17,423 bases of DNA from Verrucomicrobiota bacterium (lineage in GTDB: Bacteria; Verrucomicrobiota; Verrucomicrobiia; Verrucomicrobiales; Verrucomicrobiaceae): NCBI GenBank assembly GCA_023429545.1, contig JAEYUU010000436.1:1-17423 (forward strand), read 5' to 3'. Of the stretch, positions 8,301 through 15,813 are shown piece after piece. The position numbers and the translations under genes were made by a program. Every line of letters begins with the position of its first letter. The stretch's first letter is position 1. The notes below the pieces were generated by a model. The model was given only the letters and a program-made list of their open reading frames with translations, was not told the origin of the DNA and ran no database searches.

Positions 8301-9385
8301 AGCCAGCCACCATCGCCCTTGCCACGTTTGGCGCCTTTGTTCTCCTGGTGCTGGTCTTCAGCAGCGTCTACACCGTCTCCGAAGTGGAGCAGGTCATCAT
8401 TACGGAGTTTGGCAAGCCGGTGGGCCAGTCCATTAATTCCAGTCCTGACAAAAGCGAAGCGGGTCTGCATTTCAAGGTGCCCTTCATCCAGACGGTCAAC
8501 CGCTTCGACAAGCGTGTTCTTGAATGGGACGGCCCTGCCATGGAAATGCCCACCCGGGACAAGCTCTACGTCGTCGTGGACAACTTCGCGCGCTGGCGCA
8601 TTTCCGATCCGCGCGCCTATCTTGAGCAGCTCAACAACGAGCGCACAGCCCAGTCCCGGCTCAACACCATCATCGGAAATGCTACCATGAATGTGATTGC
8701 CAGCCATGATCTCATTGAGGTCATCCGCTCTGACAAGACACGAAAGGTGGCCGTGGATACGGACCTCGCCCAGGTGAATCCCAATGCCGCCAACCTGCCT
8801 GTCATCCAGCGCGGCCGCGCCGCCCTTGATCAGGAGATTTTCAAGATCGCCTCCTCGGAGGTGAGTCGCATTGGCATCGAGCTGCTCGACATCCGCTTCA
8901 AGCGCATCAACTACAACTCCCGGGTCACCGAGAAGATTTATGACCGCATGGTGAGCGAACGTCAGCAGATCGCTGAACGCTTCCGGTCGGAAGGAGCGGG
9001 TGAAGCGGCAAAGATCAGCGGGCGCAAGGAGAAGGATCTGCGCGAAATCGAGTCCGGAGCATACCGCACGGTGCAGGAGCTTCAGGGGAAGGCGGATGCT
9101 CAGGCCACGGAGATTTATGCCAGAGCATACAGCACGAGCCCTGTCGCTGCGGATTTCTACCAGTTCCTCAAGACGCTCGAAACCTACAAGACCACGCTGG
9201 GCCGCGACAGCACCCTCATCCTCACGACGGACAGCGACTACTTCAAGTATCTCAAGAACATCGCGCCTGAGGAGATGAAGTCTGCCCCCGTTTCGCCGTC
9301 GCCCCGACCCGTAGCGCCAGTGCCTGTCCCTGCACCAGCTCCAGTAGCTCCCTCCCCTGTTGCGCCGCCCGCGGCTCCGCAGTGA
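8297..9385 (+). CDS. hflC: HflC-type SPFH membrane protein (FtsH modulator subunit)
   Basis: This is the partner of HflK. The 362-residue protein starts with a transmembrane helix (about 5-24) and an SPFH domain opening VYTVSEVEQVIITEFGKPVG. It contains the HflC-typical segments NFARWRISDPRAYL, FKRINYNSRVTEKIYDRMVSERQQIAERFRSEG and AYSTSPVAADFYQFLKTLETYKTTL, followed by LILTTDSDYFKYL. E. coli HflC is about 334 residues; the extra length here is a Pro/Ala/Val low-complexity tail from about residue 328 (APVPVPAPAPVAPSP). The ATGA overlap with hflK shows co-translation. The gene ends 9 bases before a convergent peptidase gene, with no room for a normal terminator. Confidence 0.93.
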   Translation: MKPATIALATFGAFVLLVLVFSSVYTVSEVEQVIITEFGKPVGQSINSSPDKSEAGLHFKVPFIQTVNRFDKRVLEWDGPAMEMPTRDKLYVVVDNFARWRISDPRAYLEQLNNERTAQSRLNTIIGNATMNVIASHDLIEVIRSDKTRKVAVDTDLAQVNPNAANLPVIQRGRAALDQEIFKIASSEVSRIGIELLDIRFKRINYNSRVTEKIYDRMVSERQQIAERFRSEGAGEAAKISGRKEKDLREIESGAYRTVQELQGKADAQATEIYARAYSTSPVAADFYQFLKTLETYKTTLGRDSTLILTTDSDYFKYLKNIAPEEMKSAPVSPSPRPVAPVPVPAPAPVAPSPVAPPAAPQ

Positions 9386-9394
9386 TGCCTCCAT

Positions 9395-10192
9395 CTATGG
9401 CACATGGAGCTTGCGCAGCAGCATGAAAAAGCCGGTGAACTCGTAGCCGCTGCGTTCCATGCGATCTTTGCGCAGCAGCCTGCGTCCTGACATCGGCTCG
9501 CCCACGATGTAGTGCTCCGGTGTTTCGCCAAGGATGGCGACGAAGTGTCCGGCACGTGCGCCCAGCTTCACGCCAGCGATGGCGGGATGGGGGAGCGCCG
9601 TGGAAGGGTGATCGCTCAGGAGGTAGTCGCAATCGGCCCCGCGTCGTTCGATGGCCCGTTTCAGGTACCAGTTCTCCGTGCCGCTGCTGGTGGTGAAGGC
9701 TTCACTGGCGAGTTCCTTCTCCGTCACGTTGATCCCCATGGAAGCGAGCAGGGTGGCAGCGCTCGCCGGACCGCAGGTGGAGGTCGTGCTTTGCAGGCAC
9801 ACACCATCCTTCCATGTTTCATGCAGCTCGCTTTTCGCGAGAGGGGTGATGATTTGTTTAAGGTAGGGAACGGACAGCCACATGACGAAGAAGCAGGCGA
9901 TAAAACCAAGCGACCCCCGAACATTCCGCGGCAGATGCCGGTGGCACCAGCCAACGAGCAGTCCGCCAAGCGAGGCCAGCAGTTCTGTACCCGGCCATGA
10001 GCGCAGCTCATAGAGCCAGAGCGGCTCTGCCCAGATGCGGGCGTAGTAGAGCCCATACACGGCGCATGGGGTGGCGAGCAGAGCCAGGGGCAACGCGATC
10101 CACCATTGTCGTGAGAACTTCCGTGCCAGCATGGAACCCAGCCACAGGCAGGCGATGCCCAGAAGATACACTCCAAATTGCAGGGGATTCAT
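9395..10192 (-). CDS. Membrane-anchored C39-like cysteine peptidase
   Basis: The 265-residue protein has an N-terminal membrane part with about four hydrophobic segments (roughly 5-22, 31-50, 70-82 and 94-112). A soluble C-terminal domain resembles peptidase family C39: oxyanion Gln134 and nucleophile Cys140 in VCLQSTTSTCGPASAATLL, then His216 in AGHFVAILG. Where the family usually has a catalytic Asp (the DP of 'v.DP..G'), this protein reads VGEPMSG, with Glu232. C39 domains process bacteriocin leaders in ABC exporters, but here there is no ATPase or transporter domain, so it is probably a standalone peptidase of unknown substrate. The domain could face either side of the membrane. It starts 19 bases behind the COG4299-type gene on the same strand and is very likely in its operon. 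No Shine-Dalgarno sequence is seen. Confidence 0.82.
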   Translation of the reverse strand: MNPLQFGVYLLGIACLWLGSMLARKFSRQWWIALPLALLATPCAVYGLYYARIWAEPLWLYELRSWPGTELLASLGGLLVGWCHRHLPRNVRGSLGFIACFFVMWLSVPYLKQIITPLAKSELHETWKDGVCLQSTTSTCGPASAATLLASMGINVTEKELASEAFTTSSGTENWYLKRAIERRGADCDYLLSDHPSTALPHPAIAGVKLGARAGHFVAILGETPEHYIVGEPMSGRRLLRKDRMERSGYEFTGFFMLLRKLHVP

Positions 10193-10211
10193 GGTGCAAA
10201 TATCAGCACGC

Positions 10212-11462
10212 TCAGATTCGCAGGTACAGTCTGCGGCGGTGCATCCAGAACAGGATGAGCCACAGGATTAGCAACACGGCTCCTCCTTCAAGCACCGGGA
10301 CGAACGAATCACCGAGCACCTTGAACACATCCCGGCCCAGATGGGTGTGCAGTGTTCCCCTCAGGAAGTCAGTCACTGTATGCACCAGCACATACATCGC
10401 GATGGAGTTCATGCCGATCACGATCAGCGGGAATGCCCAGCGCCTCCAGCCCTGCACCTCGGTGACGAAATAGAATCCTGCCAGGATCAGGAAACACCAG
10501 CCGCCGCTGAAGAGCGTCCATGCAGGCGTCCAGATCCGCTTCACCACCGGGCAGAGGCCGGTCGTGTGCAGCGCCCATCCCAGCGCCAGGCAGATGAATC
10601 CCGCGTAGGTCAGTCGAAGCGTGGCCGCCATGGCGGGCGTGTTCTGTTCCTTGTGTCCGGCATTTACCCCGGAAGGATTCGGCGACGGCGATGACCCATC
10701 AGCGGCGAGCTTCAACCAAGCTCCCGCGATCAGCCCCAGGATCATGGTGCCCAGCGTGGGAATGAAGCTCAGCGTGACATAACCTCCGCGGGAGCCCGTG
10801 AAGGCAACGTCGCGGGGAAAGAGATTGAGGAACCACATGTCGAATGCCCAGGCAGCATTGCTGTTGATGTTCCAGTGTGCCGTGAACCCTTCAAAATGGT
10901 GCGGCCAGTCCGCGGCCACGTTTGCCGCAGTGTAGTTGAAGTCTGCCGGTGGCTGCGGGAACAGCACGAAGGCCATCCAGTAGCCGATGAGCACCACTGC
11001 CAGCGCAGCCCACCGTGTACCTGTTCCAGCAAGCCCGAGAAGAAACAGGAACGGATACCCCAGTCCAATCTGGGAAAGGGTGTCCGTGAAGGTCCAGTGC
11101 GTCATCGGGGAGCCGATGCTGCGAAGAAAGACCCCGAGCAGCACGAGCAGCACGGAGCGCCACAGGGCATGCAGCCACAGACGCCCGGGGTTCTGCCCCT
11201 TTGCCAGACGGCTCGCGATGGAGAACGGCAACGCCACTCCCACAAGAAAGCTGAACCCCGGCTGGATGAGATCGTGCAGAGAGCATCCCGTCCAGGCCAC
11301 ATGGCTGGTGTGACGCCCGACAATTTGCCAGAAGCTGCTGTCGGGAAACTGGCGTGCCACGTGTGCCAGCTTCATGAGCTCCGCCGCCATGAGAAACATC
11401 ACAAATCCTCGGAATACATCGATGGCCGTGAGGCGGTTGGTACGGAGGCCGGTTGCTGGCAT
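10212..11462 (-). CDS. HGSNAT/COG4299-type multi-pass membrane acyltransferase-like protein
   Basis: The 416-residue protein opens with RLTAIDVFRGFVMFLMAAE (about 10-28), the signature start of the heparan-alpha-glucosaminide N-acetyltransferase-like family (COG4299, DUF5009/DUF1624 type). The next conserved block, HVAWTGCSLHDLIQPGFSFLVGVALPFS, matches the family's 'G.s..DlI.P.F.F.vGval' region. About ten transmembrane helices follow, along with the later landmarks FSGGWCFLILAGFYFVTEV and IGMNSIAMYVLVH. In animals this family moves acetyl groups across the membrane onto glucosamine ends; bacterial members are mostly uncharacterised and may modify surface or turnover sugars, so the substrate here is unknown. 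It is the first gene of a two-gene unit with the C39-like peptidase. The ATG at 11462 has no ribosome binding site and may be the first base of the message (see the promoter entry just upstream). Confidence 0.86.
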   Translation of the reverse strand: MPATGLRTNRLTAIDVFRGFVMFLMAAELMKLAHVARQFPDSSFWQIVGRHTSHVAWTGCSLHDLIQPGFSFLVGVALPFSIASRLAKGQNPGRLWLHALWRSVLLVLLGVFLRSIGSPMTHWTFTDTLSQIGLGYPFLFLLGLAGTGTRWAALAVVLIGYWMAFVLFPQPPADFNYTAANVAADWPHHFEGFTAHWNINSNAAWAFDMWFLNLFPRDVAFTGSRGGYVTLSFIPTLGTMILGLIAGAWLKLAADGSSPSPNPSGVNAGHKEQNTPAMAATLRLTYAGFICLALGWALHTTGLCPVVKRIWTPAWTLFSGGWCFLILAGFYFVTEVQGWRRWAFPLIVIGMNSIAMYVLVHTVTDFLRGTLHTHLGRDVFKVLGDSFVPVLEGGAVLLILWLILFWMHRRRLYLRI

Positions 11463-11497
11463 GGCGACATGACACCGGAGGAGTCACGAGGAGTCAA
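11463..11497 (-). promoter_or_regulatory. Candidate promoter giving a leaderless COG4299-type transcript
   Basis: Read on the minus strand, TTGACT (11497-11492) and TGTCAT (11474-11469) are spaced by exactly 17 bases, five of six and four of six matches to sigma-70 -35 and -10 boxes. Only six bases (GTCGCC) separate the -10 from the ATG at 11462, so transcription would begin at or next to the start codon. The spacer is part of a 9-base tandem repeat (plus-strand GAGGAGTCA at 11478-11486 and 11488-11496), which could also be a regulator site. This is pattern matching only. Confidence 0.35.
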
Positions 11498-11670
11498 GCG
11501 TGGTGGCAATGGACCTCCGCGCGACCTCTTGAATCCACGGGCGTTCGCCAGTCGCAAACAGTTGTGTGACCGCCTCACCGCTGCTACAGCTTATGCCATC
11601 TCCGGTCCTGCCTGCCGCACTTGCAAACCAGGACGCGCCGCGCCACACTCGCGCGCTCCGGAGCCATCAC

Positions 11671-12234
11671 ATGGAGGAGGAAACAGACGAAGCCATTTTG
11701 CAACGCGTCGCCACAGGAGATGAGGCCGCGTTCGCCGAGCTGTATGACCGTTTCTCAGGGCCGCTCTTTGCTCTCGCCCGCCGCGTCCTGAATGATGAAC
11801 AGGAGGCACGCGACGCGCTGCAGGAGGGCTTTCTTTACCTTTGGGACCGGGCCCGCGATTTCGATCCCCTCAGGAGCAAGGCCTTCACTTGGTCGGTCAT
11901 CATCTTCCGGCACAAGGCCATCGACCGCCTCCGTTCCCTGCGCCGTCGCGCCAAGCTGGTGGAGGCGGCCACCGAGGAACTGCTCCCCCTCGACGGGGCT
12001 TCAGTCGAACGGGCGGATCGCGCCGCGGACCGCGCGGATCGGGCCAATCTGGTGCGCCATGCCCTGGAAGCCCTGCCGGAAACGCAGCGCCGCTGCATCG
12101 AGTGGGCCTTTTTGAAGGGCTTGACCCACTACCAGCTTTCTGAGAAGTTTGAGGAACCGCTGGGGACCATAAAAACCAACATCCGGCGCGGCCTGCTCAG
12201 GCTGCGCGATATCTTGAAAGGAGGTGACGTATGA
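11671..12234 (+). CDS. ECF-type RNA polymerase sigma factor
   Basis: An extracytoplasmic-function sigma-70 factor that would direct RNA polymerase to its own promoter set. The 187-residue protein has a region 2 domain (about 17-95: FAELYDRFSGPLFALARRVLNDEQEARDALQEGFLYLWDRA, then FTWSVIIFRHKAIDRLRSLRRRAK). A variable linker follows (about 96-125), then a region 4 helix-turn-helix (about 130-185: LPETQRRCIEWAFLKGLTHYQLSEKF, then EPLGTIKTNIRRGLLRLRDIL). I chose the ATG at 11671 because homology begins there; an in-frame ATG at 11566 would add 35 residues without domain character. GGAG lies about 7 bases upstream. The stop overlaps the anti-sigma start in ATGA. The RskA-type partner suggests a SigK-like (ECF19-like) class. 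A weak promoter (TTGTGT, 17 bases, TACAGC at 11562-11590) may drive it; I cannot show autoregulation. Confidence 0.93.
   Translation: MEEETDEAILQRVATGDEAAFAELYDRFSGPLFALARRVLNDEQEARDALQEGFLYLWDRARDFDPLRSKAFTWSVIIFRHKAIDRLRSLRRRAKLVEAATEELLPLDGASVERADRAADRADRANLVRHALEALPETQRRCIEWAFLKGLTHYQLSEKFEEPLGTIKTNIRRGLLRLRDILKGGDV
12217..12227 (+). promoter_or_regulatory. Perfect Shine-Dalgarno sequence for the anti-sigma gene
   Basis: AAAGGAGGTGA matches the full anti-Shine-Dalgarno complement, with GGAGG ending 6 bases before the ATG at 12231. It is embedded in the last codons of the sigma gene (encoding LKGGD). It settles the anti-sigma start and is the only strong ribosome binding site I found in the window, suggesting the anti-sigma factor is translated at least as well as its sigma factor. 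Confidence 0.85.
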
Positions 12235-13076
12235 CAGACCGGCAGCAAGAACAGATTGCCCTGCACGCTCTCGATGCGCTCACCCCTGAGGAGGTGCGGC
12301 TGCTGGAGAGCGAATGGCGCTATGACCCGCGGCTCCGGGAGGAGCACGCGGAACTCGCCGAGACCGCGGCTGAAATCGCACGGTTGCTGCCCCCTGAGAC
12401 CCCGCCCGCGGAGATACGCGAGCAGCTTCTCGCGACGCTCAAGCGTCGGCGACGGGCGAAAATCACGCCCATTTCCGTGGCCATGAAGGTCGTGCGCAGT
12501 CCTTGGGTGGCCTGGGCTGCCGCCGCCGCCATCGCGGTCTCGGCGGTGGGCGCGTGGACGGCCAATCGTGAGCTCAACAATCGCGTCACCACCTTGGTGG
12601 AGAGCGAAGTTGCGGCGCAAGGGGAGTTGAAAGGAGCCAGGGCTCAACAGGAGCAGCTAAAGACCCAGCTCGCCGCGGAAGGAACCAGGTACTCCAAGCT
12701 CCTCGCCGAGGCAGAGCAGCTTAAGAAGGGCATCGCCCTGGCCAGCATGGAGGTATCGATGCTCAAGGCCAGTGTGAAGCGCTACGAAGAGGGCGAAGTG
12801 CTCGTGGTATGGGATCAGACGAAGCAGGAGGGCCTCATCAAGCTGGCCAATATGCCAGCGGTGCAGCCCGGCAAGGACTACCAGCTCTGGGTCATCTGCA
12901 AGAAGCAACGCGCTCCCGTGAACGCAGGTTTGGTAAGGGTGAACGAGGCGGGTGAGGCCACGGTCGTGTTTCATCCGGTCAAGCACATCGCCGAGGTGGC
13001 GAAGTTCGCCGTGAGCCTGGAGAAGGAGGGTGGCGTCCCGGAGGTGGAAGGGCCTGTCATCCTCGCCAGCAGGTAG
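12231..13076 (+). CDS. RskA-type transmembrane anti-sigma factor
   Basis: The 281-residue protein should hold the adjacent ECF sigma factor inactive at the inner membrane. The N-terminal cytoplasmic part (about 1-85, starting IALHALDALTPEEVRLLESE) resembles the sigma-binding domain of RskA-type anti-sigma factors and lacks the zinc-binding His-x3-Cys-x2-Cys motif. One transmembrane helix spans about 91-111 (WVAWAAAAAIAVSAVGAW). A charged helical stretch (about 112-183) with repeated Leu/Ala spacing looks like a coiled-coil stalk. The outer domain (about 185-281) matches the RskA C-terminal domain, with GKDYQLWVICKKQRAPVNAGLV at 214-235. Release would normally need proteolysis of the outer part; no such protease is next to it, though the window holds a C39-like peptidase. 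The stalk is not typical of mycobacterial RskA. The ATGA overlap and perfect ribosome binding site define the start. Confidence 0.9.
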   Translation: MTDRQQEQIALHALDALTPEEVRLLESEWRYDPRLREEHAELAETAAEIARLLPPETPPAEIREQLLATLKRRRRAKITPISVAMKVVRSPWVAWAAAAAIAVSAVGAWTANRELNNRVTTLVESEVAAQGELKGARAQQEQLKTQLAAEGTRYSKLLAEAEQLKKGIALASMEVSMLKASVKRYEEGEVLVVWDQTKQEGLIKLANMPAVQPGKDYQLWVICKKQRAPVNAGLVRVNEAGEATVVFHPVKHIAEVAKFAVSLEKEGGVPEVEGPVILASR

Positions 13077-13136
13077 GCTGGCAGTGGGTGCGCAGTACAG
13101 GGTGATTGTCATGGTGCGAATGCCCTACTCCCGAGC

Positions 13137-14291
13137 ATGCTGACCGTCTGGATTCGTCTCCGCCTGATGGCCGCGATTTTGTGCGCGCTCCTTGCTCTGC
13201 ACGTCGTGGTGCTCATCGATACCCGGTTGAGCTGGCAGCTCACGTTGCTGGCCTCGGAATACGGCCACCGCATGGCGCTGTTCGCCGTGGTGCTGACCTG
13301 CACCGGCATGTTCATGCGCAGGCGTGATGCCCATGCCGGCACCGCCCTGCTTCTGCTTTCTGCGGTGGTGCTGCTCATTCCCGTGTGGCAGATGCATGAC
13401 ATCACGCGGGGACTTTCAGATGGCATGCAGCGTGCCTTCGGGGAAAAGGCCGCCGGGCACACTCGACCCACCTCGCTGCCCTCTCTCTGGCTGGGCATGG
13501 GAAAGCCCGCGGAAAGGATCGCGGAAGAGCTTGTCTACACGAATGCAGTTGAAGATTCCCAGCTTCGCATCCACTTCTTCCGTGCGGCTCAGCGGGTGCA
13601 TGCGCCGTGCATCATCGTCATCCATGGAGGCGGCTGGGAGAATGGCTCCGCGACCGAGTTTCCCACCTGGAGTGCCTACTGGTCCGCGCAGGGATATGCC
13701 GTGGCCTGTATCGAGTACCGCCTCGCGCCGCGTCATCAATGGCCGGCACCGCTGGAGGATATGAAGCAGGCGCTGGCATGGCTGAAGGCGCATGCGGATG
13801 AACTGGATATCGATCCCACCCGCTTTGTGCTGCTGGGACGCAGCGCGGGCGGGCAGATCGCCAGTGCCTGTGCCGTAGGCCTTCGAGATCCCGCCATCCG
13901 TGGATGTGTGGCCATCTATGCGCCGCATGACATGTTCTTTGCGCGGCGCTTCGCCTTTGAGAAGGATGTGCTCAATTCGCTCCGCCTCCTCCGCAACTAT
14001 CTGGGAGGTGATCCCGATGCGGCATTCGAAAGTTACCGCTCCGCCTCAGCCTTCATGCTCGCGGATCGTGAGACCTGCCCCGTGCTCCTGCTGCACGGCA
14101 CGCGCGATACCTTTGTGTGGAACATGCAGAGCAGGCGTTTCTCACGACGTCTCGGCGAGTTGGGCGTGGCCCATCATCTGGTGGAGCTGCCCTGGGCCGT
14201 GCATGGATTTGACTGGCCGTATGACGGACCTGGTGGGCAGATCACGCGCGCAGCGATTGATGGTTTCCTCGGCGTGGTGGCCGGGGATTGA
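13137..14291 (+). CDS. Membrane-anchored alpha/beta hydrolase (HSL/esterase type)
   Basis: The 384-residue protein has three N-terminal hydrophobic helices (about 11-27, 45-60 and 67-84), then a soluble alpha/beta hydrolase domain from about 125. Motifs are the oxyanion HGGGW at 163-167, the nucleophile elbow GRSAGG (Ser236), acid Asp324 in LLHGTRDTF and base His356 in AVHGFDWP. This arrangement belongs to the hormone-sensitive-lipase/carboxylesterase side of the superfamily (compare SAYWSAQGYAVACIEYRLAPRHQWPAPLEDMKQAL), which cleaves small acyl esters; the substrate is unknown. The catalytic domain should lie on one face of the inner membrane. The gene starts 60 bases after the anti-sigma stop, with no visible ribosome binding site or promoter, and may belong to the same transcript, making it a possible target or partner of the sigma system. 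That link is inference. Confidence 0.85.
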   Translation: MLTVWIRLRLMAAILCALLALHVVVLIDTRLSWQLTLLASEYGHRMALFAVVLTCTGMFMRRRDAHAGTALLLLSAVVLLIPVWQMHDITRGLSDGMQRAFGEKAAGHTRPTSLPSLWLGMGKPAERIAEELVYTNAVEDSQLRIHFFRAAQRVHAPCIIVIHGGGWENGSATEFPTWSAYWSAQGYAVACIEYRLAPRHQWPAPLEDMKQALAWLKAHADELDIDPTRFVLLGRSAGGQIASACAVGLRDPAIRGCVAIYAPHDMFFARRFAFEKDVLNSLRLLRNYLGGDPDAAFESYRSASAFMLADRETCPVLLLHGTRDTFVWNMQSRRFSRRLGELGVAHHLVELPWAVHGFDWPYDGPGGQITRAAIDGFLGVVAGD

Positions 14292-14341
14292 GCGGAAATG
14301 CGTGCGTGCCTTCGGCGGTTTCCATGCCATGATGCCGCTGA

Positions 14342-15751
14342 ATGGACAGTCACGAGCAGCGGCCCCGGCGCGAACCCCAAGATGACTGGATGGAGGAAGA
14401 CGACGATCTCCCGCCACCTCCGGGCATGCGCCGGGGCGGAGTGAATGAGTACCGTTCCCGCGCGCAGGGAGGGGGTGGCACACAGGTGATGACATGGCTG
14501 CTTCTGGGCGTGCTGGTGGTCATGGTCCTGGCCTACACCTATCTGAAGGATGAGCCACGCCCCTGGGAGGAAGACCTCAGGCGTCCTGTCTTTACGGAGC
14601 GGACCCCGGATCTCTCCGCTCCGAGCCGCATGAAGGTGATGCTGGAAGCCGGTGCCAGGATCAACCTCAGTGTCCTGCCGAACACCCCGCCGTGGGAGTG
14701 GGACACGCCATCGCTCTCCGAGGCTCTCGACGAGCACGGCATCGTGCTCGACAACTTCCGGGATCTGCTGGAGGAGAAACAGGAAGAGTGGCAGCCCCGC
14801 AGTTTGCTCTGGATGATAGAGGATTTCGGCGCGGATCGCGCGTGGCACCGCATCATCCGGCTGAAACAGGCCGAGTCCGCCTATCTGGCCCGGAGCGGCC
14901 GGGAGGAGGCGGCCTTTCTCGCGGCGGTGGATCTGGCGGTCCTGGCGCACCTCTTGGAGCAGCTCGATGCGTGGCCATCCTTCATGGATCGCTCGTTGGA
15001 GTTGCATCACGGCGCTGCGCAATCTCTGGCATTCCTGCTGAAGCGTACCCAGTTGGATGCGGCAACGCTGAAGCGCTTGCAGGAGGAGGAGTACCAACCG
15101 TGGGCGCCATCGGCAGGCGCCCTTCGAGAGGCGATGAGCGGCTATTATGCCTTTGAGCGGAAACTGCTCATCGGTCCGGAAGACGGCGAACCGCCCCTGC
15201 CAGATGGCTACATGCCCATCCGCACGGATTGGATCCTCTTCAAGCCCAATGCCACGCTGCATCTCTTTGCCGACAGCTTCCGTGAGCTCAAGAGCGAGTC
15301 CTCCGCCACTGTGATGGCGCGGCAGAATCAGATTGGCTACCGCATGAGCCAGCGCGCACGGGGAGGTGTGGGCCTGCCGGACGGAAATGCCACAGGTGAG
15401 GACTATTTCGCCACGCGCATCCAGCCCTACTTCGCACTGCCGGATCGGCATGGTCTCGCACGGGCTCAGCATGCCGGCATCATGACGCTCTTCGCCGTGC
15501 GCCGCTTCCTCCTGGCGGAAGCCCGCGTGCCCAAGGATGGCAGCGAGCTGACTTCTGCCTACCTCTCGGAGGACGTGGTGGATCCCTTCTCCGGAACTCG
15601 TCTGCGCATCAACATGGCCTCAGGTCTCATTTACTCGGTGGGCACGGATCTGCGGGATGATGGGGGCCGGCCCACGCCATTGCCGCTGGATGACCCCACC
15701 GAGCCCACGCTGGAAATAGGCGTTTCCGTGGCGAAACCAGCCTCGTCGTAG
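14342..15751 (+). CDS. Single-pass membrane protein of unknown function with C-terminal DPFSG...YSVGTD motif
   Basis: I do not recognise the function of this 469-residue protein. It starts with a charged, Pro-rich cytoplasmic segment (about 1-48), including an acidic patch DDWMEEDDDLPPPPG, then one transmembrane helix (about 49-67, MTWLLLGVLVVMVLAYTYL). The rest (about 70-469) is mostly helical and probably extracytoplasmic, without enzyme motifs I can see. Near the C-terminus, DPFSG (414-418) is followed by IYSVGTDLRDDGG (430-442). A similar ending, DPF-G-x-L-R...YSVG-D...DDGG, recurs in pseudopilin-like and other secreted proteins of Planctomycetota and Verrucomicrobiota, so a link to an envelope or pilin-like structure is possible but unproven. 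It follows the hydrolase gene by 50 bases and precedes the amidohydrolase by 62. Confidence 0.8.
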   Translation: MDSHEQRPRREPQDDWMEEDDDLPPPPGMRRGGVNEYRSRAQGGGGTQVMTWLLLGVLVVMVLAYTYLKDEPRPWEEDLRRPVFTERTPDLSAPSRMKVMLEAGARINLSVLPNTPPWEWDTPSLSEALDEHGIVLDNFRDLLEEKQEEWQPRSLLWMIEDFGADRAWHRIIRLKQAESAYLARSGREEAAFLAAVDLAVLAHLLEQLDAWPSFMDRSLELHHGAAQSLAFLLKRTQLDAATLKRLQEEEYQPWAPSAGALREAMSGYYAFERKLLIGPEDGEPPLPDGYMPIRTDWILFKPNATLHLFADSFRELKSESSATVMARQNQIGYRMSQRARGGVGLPDGNATGEDYFATRIQPYFALPDRHGLARAQHAGIMTLFAVRRFLLAEARVPKDGSELTSAYLSEDVVDPFSGTRLRINMASGLIYSVGTDLRDDGGRPTPLPLDDPTEPTLEIGVSVAKPASS

Positions 15752-15813
15752 AGAAGCACTGAAGGCCGGATTTGGGCTTGCCCACACGGCATGTCTCACG
15801 GCAGACTTGCTCC

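Noticed and set aside
8138..9394. Minus-strand open frame opposite hflC
   Set aside because: Antisense shadow with Arg/Gly-rich start derived from the Pro/Ala tail of HflC.
9389..9409. CTCCAT/ATGGAG inverted repeat at the hflC/peptidase convergence as a shared terminator
   Set aside because: The stem is short with a nine-base loop and no flanking T or A runs; most of it lies within the end of the peptidase coding sequence.
11566..11670. Longer N-terminus for the ECF sigma factor from ATG 11566
   Set aside because: The extra 35 residues have no domain character and the region is needed for the promoter/leader.
14174..15472. Minus-strand open frame (432 codons) opposite the hydrolase end and unknown membrane protein
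   Set aside because: The plus-strand protein has a sensible topology and a recognisable C-terminal motif; the antisense product has none.
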